Below, in pieces: positions 7,539-15,447 of a stretch of 64,000 bases of DNA. The stretch covers positions 186,001-250,000 of the forward strand of contig NZ_BMEQ01000002.1 of NCBI RefSeq assembly GCF_014636775.1, read 5' to 3'. The position numbers and the translations under genes are program-made. The stretch is from Kocuria dechangensis (GTDB lineage Bacteria > Actinomycetota > Actinomycetes > Actinomycetales > Micrococcaceae). Position 1 is the stretch's first letter, and every line of letters starts with the position of its first letter. The notes beneath the pieces are model-generated. The model worked only from the letters and a program-made list of their open reading frames with translations. It did not search any database and was not told the DNA's origin.

Positions 7539-9265
7539 GCGGGAGTCCTCTCGAAGATGCCGATACCGGCATGTGTACTGGTCAGAGCAGGTTCAGGTGC
7601 CGCAATGCTCGGGTGCTGCTGGTGCCAGAAGGTGCGCTGAGCCTGCGCCGGATCCGGGACGGGCATGTCCTCGCGGAAGTGGGCGCCGCGGGACTCCGTG
7701 CGGTGCAGGGCGGCGGCCGCGACGGCCCGGCCCACGGTCAGGAGGTTGCGGTCCTCCAGGGCGGAGCGGGTGGGTGCCGGCCCCGTGGCCTGCCCTTCGG
7801 GGAGGCGGAACCCGGCCAGGCGGCGGCTGAGCTCCTCGAGCCCCGCTCCGGTCCGGAGCACCCCGGCCCCCGCCCACATCGCGGCCTGGAACGCGTGCCG
7901 CTCGAACGGCACGCCGCCGTCCGCTTCCCCGGGCGTGGCCGGCAGGGGGCGGAGACCGGGTCCGTCCGTCCCGAGGCGGAGCGGGGCGTCGTGGGCGCGC
8001 CGCCGGTCCGCCGCCAGGGCGTCGACCACCCGGATCCCGAAGACCGCGCCCTCCAGCAGGGAGTTGGAGGCCAGCCGGTTGGCGCCGTGCACGCCGGTGG
8101 CCGCGCACTCGCCCACGGCGTAGAGCCCGGGGAGGGTGGTGCGGCCGGCGTCGTCGGTGGCGATCCCGCCCATGAGGTAGTGCGCGGCCGGGGTCACGGG
8201 CACCGGCTCCCGGGACCAGTCGACGCCGTGCGCGCGGACGGCGGCGTCGATGGTGGGGAAGCGGCGGGCGAGGAACTCGGCGGTCGTGCCGCCCCCGTGC
8301 GGGCCGTCGGCCGGCGGCGCCATCCCGGTGCAGTCGAGCAGGACGGGGCGGCCGCCCTGGTCCAGGCTGCGGCGGAAGTTCTCCCGGGCCACCACGTCCC
8401 GCGGGGCGAGCTCCGCGCGGGGGTGCACGCCCTCGAGGTAGCGCCGGCCGGTGGCGTCGCGCAGCACGGCGCCCTCCCCCCGGACGGCCTCGGAGACCAG
8501 GAAGCACCCCGGGGCGGCGAGCGCGGTCGGGTGGAACTGGACGAACTCGAGGTCCGCCACGGCGGCCCCGGCGCGCAGGGCCGCGGCGATGCCGTCGCCG
8601 GTGGCCACGGCCGGGTTGGTGGTGTGGGGGTAGAGGTGGCCCGCGCCGCCGGTGGCGAGGACCACGGCGTCGGCGCGCAGCTCCCGCAGCCGGTCGCCGC
8701 CGGCCCCCAGGACGAGGGCCCCGGCGACACGGCGGCCGGGTGTCACCACGAGGTCGACGAGCATCGTGTGCCGGAGGATCTCCATCCGTCCGGCGCGCTC
8801 GGCCTCCAGGGCTCCGGCGACGAGGGCGCGCTCGATCTCCCGGCCGGTCGCGTCGCCGCCGGCGTGCAGGATCCGGGGCACGGAGTGGGCCCCCTCCAGC
8901 CCCTCCACCCACGGGGAGCCGGGGCCGGCGGCGCGGTCGAACTCGACCCCTCGGTCCACGAGGCCGGAGACGGCCGCCGCCGACGCCCGGACGAGGACGC
9001 GCACGGCGTCGTCGTCGCACGTCCCGGCCCCGGCCGCCAGGGTGTCCTGGACGTGCAGGAGGACGGTGTCCGCGGACTGCCCGGCGGGCAGGGACGCGGT
9101 CATGGCCGCGATCCCGCCCTGGGCGTAGGAGGTGTTCGCCTCCGCGAGCTCGTCCTTGCTCAGCAGCATCACGTCGAGGCCGCGGTCGGAGGCCTCGAGC
9201 GCCGCGGTGAGGCCGGCGATGCCGCTCCCCACCACGACGACGCGGAAGTCCCGGTTCCCGTTCAC
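7532..9265 (-). CDS. nadB: L-aspartate oxidase
   Basis: A 577-residue FAD enzyme oxidising L-aspartate to iminoaspartate, the first step to quinolinate. The Rossmann motif 'VVGSGIAGLTAAL' is at residues 10-22. 'NTSYAQGGIAA' near residue 50 is the conserved succinate dehydrogenase/aspartate oxidase motif. 'HPTAL' and 'ARREN'-like ('VARENFRR') signatures with the catalytic Arg follow. The GTG start overlaps the nadA stop by 4 bp (GTGA), so the genes are translationally coupled. It works directly with NadA because iminoaspartate is unstable. Confidence 0.96.
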   Translation of the reverse strand: MNGNRDFRVVVVGSGIAGLTAALEASDRGLDVMLLSKDELAEANTSYAQGGIAAMTASLPAGQSADTVLLHVQDTLAAGAGTCDDDAVRVLVRASAAAVSGLVDRGVEFDRAAGPGSPWVEGLEGAHSVPRILHAGGDATGREIERALVAGALEAERAGRMEILRHTMLVDLVVTPGRRVAGALVLGAGGDRLRELRADAVVLATGGAGHLYPHTTNPAVATGDGIAAALRAGAAVADLEFVQFHPTALAAPGCFLVSEAVRGEGAVLRDATGRRYLEGVHPRAELAPRDVVARENFRRSLDQGGRPVLLDCTGMAPPADGPHGGGTTAEFLARRFPTIDAAVRAHGVDWSREPVPVTPAAHYLMGGIATDDAGRTTLPGLYAVGECAATGVHGANRLASNSLLEGAVFGIRVVDALAADRRRAHDAPLRLGTDGPGLRPLPATPGEADGGVPFERHAFQAAMWAGAGVLRTGAGLEELSRRLAGFRLPEGQATGPAPTRSALEDRNLLTVGRAVAAAALHRTESRGAHFREDMPVPDPAQAQRTFWHQQHPSIAAPEPALTSTHAGIGIFERTPAC

Positions 9266-10557
9266 CGCGGAAGCGCCGCCAGCATGCGCTCGAGCGCCAC
9301 CTGGGCGTCGCGGGCGGTCTCGGGGTCCACCGTGATCTGGTTGATCACGCGGCCGGCGACGAGCTCCTCGAGCACCCACGCGAGGTAGCCCGGGTGGATC
9401 CGGTACATCGTGGAGCACGGGCAGATCACCGGGTCCAGGCAGAAGATCGTGTGCTCGGGGTGCTCCTCGGCGAGCCGGTTGACCATGTTGATCTCGGTGC
9501 CGACGGCGAAGGTGCTCCCCGGCTCGGCGGCCGCGATCGCCTTGCGGATGTAGTCGGTGGAGCCGTTCTCGTCGGCGGCGTCGACCACGGGCATGGGGCA
9601 CTCGGGGTGCACGATCACGCGCACGCCGGGGTGCTCGGCGCGGGCCTGGTCGATCTGCGCCACGGTGAAGCGCCGGTGTACGGAGCAGAAGCCGTGCCAG
9701 AGGATGACCCTGGCGTCCTGCAGCTCCTGGGCGGTGCTGCCGCCCAGATCCTTGCGCGGGTTCCACATGGGCATCTGCTCGAGCGGGATCCCCATGGCCT
9801 TGGCGGTGTTGCGGCCCAGGTGCTGGTCGGGGAAGAACAGCACGCGCTGGCCGCGCTCGAACGCCCACTCCAGGACGGTGGCGGCGTTGGAGGAGGTGCA
9901 GACGATCCCGCCGTGGCGGCCGCAGAACGCCTTGAGCGCGGCGGACGAGTTCATGTAGGTGACCGGGACGACCGTCTGGCGGCCGTCCGCCGTCGTCTCC
10001 CCCAGGAGGCCCATGAGCTGCTCCCAGGCCTCCTCGACGGAGTCCTCGTCGGCCATGTCGGCCATGGAGCAGCCGGCGGCCAGGTTGGGCAGGATCACGG
10101 ACTGGTGGTCGCCGGAGAGGATGTCCGCGGTCTCGGCCATGAAGTGCACGCCGCAGAAGACGATCGCCTCGGCCTCCGGCTTGCTGCGGGCGGCGCGGGC
10201 GAGCTGGAAGGAGTCGCCCAGGAAGTCGGCGTGCTTGACGATCTCGTCGCGCTGGTAGAAGTGCCCGAGCACCACCACGCGGTCGCCCAGCGCCTGCTTG
10301 GCGGCCGCGATCCGGCGGTCGAGCTCCTCGGCGGAGGCGTGCTGGTACTCCTCCGGGATGACGGGCTGGGCGGGCGAGCCCGCGGGGACGACGTCGCCCT
10401 GCGAGGCGCCGGGCCCGTAGCCCGCGGAGACGGTGGGCGCGAAGTCCCACGGGTTCGTCGCGAGGTCGGTGCTGCACGTGCTGCTCGCCGGCGGGGTGCC
10501 GGGGAGGTTCGCGGGCTTGCCGCTCAGCAGGTCGATGCGGGTGGCGACGGAGGTCAT
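9262..10557 (-). CDS. nadA: Quinolinate synthase
   Basis: A 431-residue 4Fe-4S enzyme condensing iminoaspartate with dihydroxyacetone phosphate to quinolinate. 'VLGHFYQRDEI', 'LGDSF', 'FCGVHFMAETA', 'YMNSSAALKA', 'TSSNA', 'VHPECP' and 'TEINMV' mark the three-fold repeated family structure. The candidate cluster cysteines are those in FCGVHF, HPECP and the late 'CPCSTM'. It has an N-terminal extension of about 75 residues ahead of the core, common in actinobacterial NadA. The start overlaps the nrtR stop by 4 bp. Confidence 0.96.
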   Translation of the reverse strand: MTSVATRIDLLSGKPANLPGTPPASSTCSTDLATNPWDFAPTVSAGYGPGASQGDVVPAGSPAQPVIPEEYQHASAEELDRRIAAAKQALGDRVVVLGHFYQRDEIVKHADFLGDSFQLARAARSKPEAEAIVFCGVHFMAETADILSGDHQSVILPNLAAGCSMADMADEDSVEEAWEQLMGLLGETTADGRQTVVPVTYMNSSAALKAFCGRHGGIVCTSSNAATVLEWAFERGQRVLFFPDQHLGRNTAKAMGIPLEQMPMWNPRKDLGGSTAQELQDARVILWHGFCSVHRRFTVAQIDQARAEHPGVRVIVHPECPMPVVDAADENGSTDYIRKAIAAAEPGSTFAVGTEINMVNRLAEEHPEHTIFCLDPVICPCSTMYRIHPGYLAWVLEELVAGRVINQITVDPETARDAQVALERMLAALPR

Positions 10558-11258
10558 GTCTGCTCCTGGGTGGTGCGGCCGGCCGGGTCCCGGTCGGCGA
10601 GGTCGAGGTCCGTGTTGTAGCGGTAGAGCCGGGGCGGGCGGTGTCGCGTGCCCTCCAGGCGGGTGCCGGTGTCGAGGACGGCGCCGGACGCGAGCACCTG
10701 GCGCCGGAAGTTGGCCGGGTCCAGGGGGGTGCCGAGGATCGCCTCGTGGACGTCCCGGAGCTCGGCGAGGGTGAAGGTCTCGCCGAGGAAGGAGTGAGCC
10801 ACCCGGCTGTAGGTGATCTTGTTGCGCAGCCGGTAGAGGGCGTAGTCGACGATGCCGCTGTGGTCGAAGGCCAGGGGCGGCAGCTCGTCGACGCGCAGCC
10901 ACGCGACGTTGAGGTCCGGGTGGAGCTCGGAGGCCTGGTCGGCGCAGAGCGAGGCCCAGTAGACGATCGAGACCACGCGCTCGTCGGCGTTGGCGGACCG
11001 GGTGAGGCCGCCGAAGGCGTACAGCTGCTCCAGATAGCCCGGCTGCAGGCCGGTGGTGAGGTGCAGGGAGCGGGCGGCGGAGTCCTCGAGGTCCTCGTCC
11101 GGCTTCAGCGGGCCGCCGGGGAGCGCCCACAGTCCGCGGAACGGGTCGCGGATGCGGCGGACCAGGGGCAGCCAGAGCTCCTTGCGGCCGTCGGGCCCGG
11201 TGTTGCGGGCGGCGAAGATGACGGTCGACACGGCCAGCGCCACGTTCGGAGTGGTCAT
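10554..11258 (-). CDS. nrtR: NrtR-type transcriptional regulator of NAD synthesis (degenerate Nudix domain + winged helix)
   Basis: A 234-residue protein. The N-terminal half is Nudix-like, but the Nudix box 'GGPLKPDEDLEDSAARSLH' lacks the REuxEE catalytic core (RSLHLT instead), as expected for a regulator that binds ADP-ribose rather than hydrolysing it. The C-terminal part, with 'FTLAELRDVHEAILG' and 'NFRRQVLASG', is the winged helix-turn-helix seen in NrtR. The ATG at 11258 is preferred over the GTG at 11264 because AGGAGG then sits 5 nt upstream. As first gene of the nad operon it is presumably autoregulatory, repressing the operon when NAD/ADP-ribose levels signal sufficiency. The family logic is known; the operator here is inferred. 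Confidence 0.88.
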   Translation of the reverse strand: MTTPNVALAVSTVIFAARNTGPDGRKELWLPLVRRIRDPFRGLWALPGGPLKPDEDLEDSAARSLHLTTGLQPGYLEQLYAFGGLTRSANADERVVSIVYWASLCADQASELHPDLNVAWLRVDELPPLAFDHSGIVDYALYRLRNKITYSRVAHSFLGETFTLAELRDVHEAILGTPLDPANFRRQVLASGAVLDTGTRLEGTRHRPPRLYRYNTDLDLADRDPAGRTTQEQT

Positions 11259-11297
11259 CCTCACCTCCTGGGTCCGTCGTTCCTTCAGGTGGAGATG

Positions 11298-11326
11298 ACT
11301 ATAACACCGTTCTGGTCAGTTGGACA
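11298..11326 (-). promoter_or_regulatory. Promoter of the nrtR-nadABC operon
   Basis: On the minus strand TGTCCA (11321-11326) and TATAGT (11298-11303) are separated by 17 bp, 40 nt before the nrtR ATG. The imperfect symmetry of TAATGTCC with GGTGTTA across the spacer could be the NrtR operator; this is weak by eye. Confidence 0.5.
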
Positions 11327-11481
11327 TTAAGGGAGCCGTGACCGTGTCGCCCCTGACCAGGCCGCATGATTTCGCGTCCTTCCGGCCGTCCACAGGGGTT
11401 GCCCAAGCGCCCGAGGGCGGGCCTACTATCGGGGTCATTCCGTCGGTGCGTCCGGCGACGGCGAGCGAATCGGGGGAAGCC

Positions 11482-12168
11482 ATGGACCGGTCATGCACGG
11501 TGAGCGGCTCGATCGGGGGTGCCCTTCTGGTGGCGCTGCTCCTCACCGGGTGCAGCGGGGAGGACGACGGCGCCGAGGCGTCGCCTTCCAGCGCCGCCTC
11601 CAGTACGGCCTCGGCCGGTGCCACGGCCGAGGGCCCCGCCTCCCCGGCACCCAGCTCGGAGGGGACTCCTGCGGAGTACGTGCCGGCATCGCTGGAGAGG
11701 CCCGCACAGAACGTGCCGAAGCCGGTCATGCCGGAACTGGCGAAGGAGGAGTCGCGGGCGGGGGCGCAGGCATTCTTGGACTACTGGTCGGACGCCATGT
11801 GGTACGCGAACCAGACAGGTGACACTTCCTACGCCCGAGCGATCGCCAGTGAGAACTGCGAAATATGCATGGAGCAAATAGACTTTATTGAAAATACGTA
11901 TAAAGACGGCGCATGGTTTATTGGAGGGCGAGAAAATGCGGAAATTCAAGATCCAAATATTGAGCGCTCACCTGACGGTATATACAAACCTATAGCATTA
12001 TCCAGTGCTGAAGGAATTAAGCTCGTTGAAAATGGAGCTGTCACCTATGAAGCCCTTCCGCGTTCCGGTGAAGGGGATCCTTTTCTGGTTTATCTTGACT
12101 ATATCGATGGGGCGTGGCTATACATAACCGCTGCGAATATGTCGGGTACGGGTGAGGTCGGTGGATAG
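11482..12168 (+). CDS. DUF6318-like lipoprotein with AT-rich 3' half
   Basis: A 228-residue predicted lipoprotein. The lipobox LLLTGC puts the lipidated Cys at residue 24, followed by a Ser/Ala/Pro-rich linker to about residue 75 and a globular domain containing 'AQAFLDYWSDAMWYANQTGD' and a C-x2-C pair ('NCEICM'). It resembles DUF6318 lipoproteins of Micrococcaceae, whose fold looks NTF2-like; I rely on memory and rate this moderate. AAG/GGGGAAG precedes the ATG. From about 11860 the sequence drops to about 40% GC with ATA, TTA and AAT codons rare in the neighbours, although the reading frame is intact. Either the C-terminal half or the N-terminal half has been exchanged by recombination. Confidence 0.75.
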   Translation: MDRSCTVSGSIGGALLVALLLTGCSGEDDGAEASPSSAASSTASAGATAEGPASPAPSSEGTPAEYVPASLERPAQNVPKPVMPELAKEESRAGAQAFLDYWSDAMWYANQTGDTSYARAIASENCEICMEQIDFIENTYKDGAWFIGGRENAEIQDPNIERSPDGIYKPIALSSAEGIKLVENGAVTYEALPRSGEGDPFLVYLDYIDGAWLYITAANMSGTGEVGG

Positions 12169-12430
12169 GAGGGTGGTCGCGACTGCGTTGTCAGCTCTTC
12201 TGGTCTGCCTTCCAGTAGGTGTTGCGGGGGCAGACTCGGAGGAGCCATCTCGGGCGGAAAGAGCGGCTCAGCTCGGAAGTGGTTATTTTATGCCGGGACA
12301 ACGAGAGGCAAATATCTCTGAAGCGACAAGAGCGGTCGCCGATGGCGCGACAACAAAGTTGGAAGTTCGGCTCAAGAACGGCCTCTTCAAATCCGGTGAG
12401 AAGGGGCGCGGTGAGAATGTCCTTCCTGTG
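11850..12430. other. AT-rich mosaic segment across a gene boundary
   Basis: By hand count 11881-11940 is about 42% GC and 11941-12000 about 37%, against roughly 70% on both sides. The left edge is abrupt near 11860, and the right edge fades out by about 12430. The segment covers the 3' part of the lipoprotein gene and the 5' part of the PKD gene, with both frames intact. It looks like foreign or unameliorated sequence recombined into a conserved locus. Confidence 0.75.
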
Positions 12431-13249
12431 GGCGCAGCCCCCGTCGCCTACGACCCCGACAAGGACCCCGCCTTTCAGAAGGCTCTCCGCAACCACCTGT
12501 CGAGCCAGGACATGCCGGAGTTCTTCAGCCCCGACTCCATGGCACAGATGAGGGCCGAGACCTTCGGGCTCCGGAACCCCTGTGCGGCCGAGGAGGACGG
12601 GGCGCTCGACGACTGCCTCGCCGAGCAGGAGTGCACTCCTTCCGGGGGCGGGGAGGGCGTCTACATGGACGTCGTCGTCGGGGACGGGTCCGAACGCACG
12701 GAGTGGGGCGAGCCGATGTGCGTCCCCGTGGCGGAGGCCGAGAGCGGGGAGGAGGTCATCGAGCTCCCCACCTTCACCCTGCAGGACTTCAAGACCCTCG
12801 CCGTCGCCCCGGCGGCGAGCGCGGTCCAGCCCGCCCCGGACACGCTCAGGGGCATGCACACCAACGTCTACGCGGAGGCGCAGCCCCAGCAGTTCGCCAC
12901 CGAGCTCGGCGGCTTCCCGGTGCAGGTGCGCGCCGTGCCGGTGCAGTACTCCTGGAACTACGGCGACGGCACCACCCTCGGTCCCACCGAGCTCAGCGGC
13001 GCCCCGCTCCCGGAGAACGCGTGGGACGAGCAGACCGACACCAGCCACGTCTACGCCGAGACCGGCGACTACGCCGTCACGCTGACCACCTGGTTCTACG
13101 GCGAGTACTCGATCGCCGGCGGGCCGTGGCTGCCCGTGGCGGGACTCAACGACGTCGCGAGCGCGCCCGTCCCGATCAGCGTGTGGCGCTCCACGGTGCG
13201 CAACTACGCGGACGACTGCCTGGAGAACCCCCGGGGCGCGGGCTGCTGA
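12152..13249 (+). CDS. Secreted PKD-domain protein
   Basis: About 365 residues. Possible starts are GTG at 12152 or GTG at 12161 (GTGAGG just upstream); both overlap the stop of the lipoprotein gene and give a signal peptide ending 'VGVAGADS'. The C-terminal third contains a PKD-like immunoglobulin fold: 'VQYSWNYGDGTT' followed by 'THVYAETGDYAVTLT' type strands (here 'TSHVYAETGDYAVTL'). Several cysteines near residues 145-160 probably form disulfides. The protein ends 'NPRGAGC' with a terminal cysteine. The first 270 bp are AT-rich. Pairing of a DUF6318-like lipoprotein with a PKD protein recurs in this family as far as I recall. It may act in surface adhesion or protein interaction; the function is unknown. 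Confidence 0.75.
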   Translation: MRSVDRRVVATALSALLVCLPVGVAGADSEEPSRAERAAQLGSGYFMPGQREANISEATRAVADGATTKLEVRLKNGLFKSGEKGRGENVLPVGAAPVAYDPDKDPAFQKALRNHLSSQDMPEFFSPDSMAQMRAETFGLRNPCAAEEDGALDDCLAEQECTPSGGGEGVYMDVVVGDGSERTEWGEPMCVPVAEAESGEEVIELPTFTLQDFKTLAVAPAASAVQPAPDTLRGMHTNVYAEAQPQQFATELGGFPVQVRAVPVQYSWNYGDGTTLGPTELSGAPLPENAWDEQTDTSHVYAETGDYAVTLTTWFYGEYSIAGGPWLPVAGLNDVASAPVPISVWRSTVRNYADDCLENPRGAGC

Positions 13250-13306
13250 GCCCAGGCGGAGTCGTCCGAGCGGCCGTCATATTGGCGTTCGTAAACGCAT
13301 CGTCCC

Positions 13307-13335
13307 TTCTCAGAGGCGGGTTCGAGGTCTAGGCT
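13307..13335 (+). promoter_or_regulatory. Candidate promoter for the sulfotransferase gene
   Basis: TTCTCA (13307-13312) and TAGGCT (13330-13335) have a 17-bp spacer, 42 nt before the ATG at 13377. Confidence 0.4.
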
Positions 13336-13376
13336 CTGCCGGACATCCCCGTCGTGCCCACTGCCAGGAGCCCGAG

Positions 13377-15140
13377 ATGCTGCAGAGATCGTCGGCCTGT
13401 CTTGTCATCACGATCCTCACGGGCTCGGTGGCCCTCACCGGCGCCCCGGCCTTCGCCGCGGAGGAGGTCCCGGCCACCGGGGGCCCACCCCCGTCGGACT
13501 CCGTCGTCCAGGCTCCCGCCACGACCCCCGCGGTCGCTCCTGCCGTGGTGCCCGCCGCCTACGAGCTCGAGTCCGAGGCGAACAAGTACCCGGGCACGGG
13601 CGCCAACGTGTACACCCTGTCGGTCACCCGCAACGGGACTCCGGTCGACGTCGACGGCTTCGACCCCGAGGTGCAACAGTTCGTGGTGACCTCGCTGGAG
13701 GCCCTGAGGTACCTGGGGACGTCTCCGGAGGACCCCCTCCTCGTGCTCAATCCGTTCGGCACCAACACCACCGGCGTCTACGCCAGGTTCGCCACCCAGG
13801 GGGAGGGCACCCTCTCCTACACCGTCAGCGCGGCCGGCGCCGAGGACTTCACGCGCACCGCCAAGGACCAGGACGAGGACCCGTCGTCGTTCGAGGGGCA
13901 GCTGATCGGCGTCGTCCCGGGGGCCGAGAACACGGTGACCGGGACGTGGCAGCCCGCCGACGGCGAGGCCCAGGAGTTCTCATTCACCATCACCGCTCCG
14001 CCGAGCAACTCCGCCTACCGCACGAGCCTGGGCCGGACCGTCGAAGGAGACGCGGAGCAGCTCACCGAGGGGCTGTTCGCGGTCGTGGGCCTCACCCGCT
14101 ACCCCAACCACGGACCCCTCTTCGACAACGCCGGGACGCTGCGCGCCGAGTTCGAGCTCGACGGCTACCGCATGGACCGGATCGAGTTCTACGAGGACAC
14201 GATGCTGACATCCGTCGCCCCGGACCGGATGGCGCGGATCGACGGCCTGGGCCGGGTGGTCGAGACCTACCCCCTCGAGGGCTACGGGATGCACCACGAC
14301 TTCGTCCTCGGCGCGAACGGGAAGGTGCTCATCCTGGCGACGGAGACCGGGACGGACAGCATCGAGGACGTGCTGCTGTCCCTCGACCTGGAGACCGGGG
14401 CGTACGAGAAGGTCGTCGACTTCTCCGACCTGCTGGCCGACTACAAGGCCCTCGCCACGCCCTACGCCACGTACTCCGGTGTCGTGACGAACGACTGGCT
14501 GCACCTGAACTCGGTGGACTACTCCGCCGCCGAGGACTCCGTGATCGTGAGCGCGCGCGAGACCTCCGGCATCCTCAAGGTGGGCGACGTCCACGGCACC
14601 CCGGTGCTCGAGTACGTCATCGGGGAGGCCGACGTCTGGGCCGGCACGTCCGTCGAGCCGTTCCTGCTCCAGAAGCTCGGGGACTTCCCCGACAGCGGGG
14701 GACAGCACTCGGTGGTGCGCCACGACGACGAGTCCCTGCCGGACGGGCAGTACCGCCTCACCATGTTCGACAACGCCCACTGGCAGTTCAAGAGCCGGCC
14801 CCAGTACGCGGGCCGCATCCCGGAGGGGACCTCCCGGGTGGCCACCGGGGACCCGTCCCTGCGCTCGCAGTACCGCACGTACCTCGTCGACGAGGGCGCC
14901 GGCACCTACGAGCTCGTCGAGTCGTTCCCCGTCCCGTACTCCGCGATCGTCAGCAACGTGCAGGACCTCGGCGGCCCGCTGGTGATCAACAGCGGCCAGG
15001 CGCACACGTTCGCCGAGTACGACGCCGAGCACAACCTGATCGCGCGCTACGACTACGCGGGGCAGGGCTACGGGAGCGGCGACTTCGCCTATCGCGTGCT
15101 GAAGTACACGTTCGACGACTTCTGGTTCCGCGAGGAGTGA
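13377..15140 (+). CDS. Secreted aryl-sulfate sulfotransferase (AssT-like)
   Basis: 587 residues: a signal peptide (to 'APAFAAEE', about residue 28), a Pro/Ala-rich linker, an Ig-like N-terminal domain of about 130 residues, then a beta-propeller. 'GYGMHHDFVLGANGKVLIL', 'DWLHLNSVDYS' and 'GGQHSVVRHDD' carry the conserved His/Asn/Arg set of arylsulfotransferases, which move sulfate from one phenol to another through a sulfo-histidine without PAPS. In Enterobacteriaceae the enzyme is periplasmic; here it would be exported and extracytoplasmic. No dedicated DsbL/DsbI pair is adjacent. The acceptor is unknown (phenolic compounds or secondary metabolites). It is followed by two hairpins before the convergent VOC gene. 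Confidence 0.82.
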   Translation: MLQRSSACLVITILTGSVALTGAPAFAAEEVPATGGPPPSDSVVQAPATTPAVAPAVVPAAYELESEANKYPGTGANVYTLSVTRNGTPVDVDGFDPEVQQFVVTSLEALRYLGTSPEDPLLVLNPFGTNTTGVYARFATQGEGTLSYTVSAAGAEDFTRTAKDQDEDPSSFEGQLIGVVPGAENTVTGTWQPADGEAQEFSFTITAPPSNSAYRTSLGRTVEGDAEQLTEGLFAVVGLTRYPNHGPLFDNAGTLRAEFELDGYRMDRIEFYEDTMLTSVAPDRMARIDGLGRVVETYPLEGYGMHHDFVLGANGKVLILATETGTDSIEDVLLSLDLETGAYEKVVDFSDLLADYKALATPYATYSGVVTNDWLHLNSVDYSAAEDSVIVSARETSGILKVGDVHGTPVLEYVIGEADVWAGTSVEPFLLQKLGDFPDSGGQHSVVRHDDESLPDGQYRLTMFDNAHWQFKSRPQYAGRIPEGTSRVATGDPSLRSQYRTYLVDEGAGTYELVESFPVPYSAIVSNVQDLGGPLVINSGQAHTFAEYDAEHNLIARYDYAGQGYGSGDFAYRVLKYTFDDFWFREE

Positions 15141-15157
15141 GCCGCTGACAAGTCTCC

Positions 15158-15174
15158 GGCACCACTGTGGTGCC
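15158..15174 (+). terminator. Short hairpin after the sulfotransferase gene
   Basis: GGCACCAC (15158-15165) and GTGGTGCC (15167-15174) are perfectly complementary around one base. In vivo the inner pairs would open to form a loop. It lies 18 nt after the stop and lacks a T-tract. Confidence 0.4.
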
Positions 15175-15331
15175 CCGTGATCCCCAGGCTCCTCCCAGCG
15201 TTCTTCAGCCCGGCTTCAGTGCTCCTGTGGTCTCCTGGATCCTGTGAGGGAGCACTTCGGGATCCTGTGAGAGGGATGAGACCACTGACGACGCACCGTC
15301 CCCCCGCGTCGTCCGGAACGTCGCCCGAAGA
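15175..15331. other. Intergenic stretch without a supported gene
   Basis: Part of the 307-bp gap between the sulfotransferase and the VOC gene. It contains the direct repeat at 15237-15271 and a doubtful 25-codon frame (15276-15353) that ends inside the downstream hairpin. Nothing else is seen. Confidence 0.6.
15237..15271. repeat. Direct repeat GGATCCTGTGAG, two copies
   Basis: Identical 12-mers at 15237-15248 and 15260-15271, spaced 23 bp start to start. Function unknown; the spacing of about two helical turns would suit a DNA-binding protein. Confidence 0.7.
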
Positions 15332-15372
15332 CCGGGCCCTGCGCGAGCGGTGAGACCTCGCGCAGGGCCCGG
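15332..15372. terminator. Strong bidirectional terminator hairpin
   Basis: CCGGGCCCTGCGCGA (15332-15346) pairs perfectly with its complement at 15358-15372, giving a 15-bp GC stem and 11-nt loop followed by ATCCTTTT on the plus strand. It separates the convergent sulfotransferase and VOC genes. Confidence 0.8.
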
Positions 15373-15447
15373 ATCCTTTTCCGGCGGACGAGCGGCGGCC
15401 CTGCCGGGCGGCGGCGTGCCCGAGGGCCCTTGCCTGCGTGCCTGCCG

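Noticed and set aside
7532-10477. An open frame of 981 codons reading through nadB into nadA in another frame
   Set aside because: Only the part from the GTG at 9265 has NadB homology. The upstream part is a frame shadow of nadA, whose own frame has all quinolinate synthase motifs.
11850-12430. The AT-rich patch as a mobile element insertion
   Set aside because: No terminal inverted repeats, target duplication or transposase, and both host reading frames continue through it. Recombination is a better fit.
15276-15353. A 25-codon frame after the sulfotransferase gene
   Set aside because: No proper ribosome site, and it ends inside the strong terminator stem.
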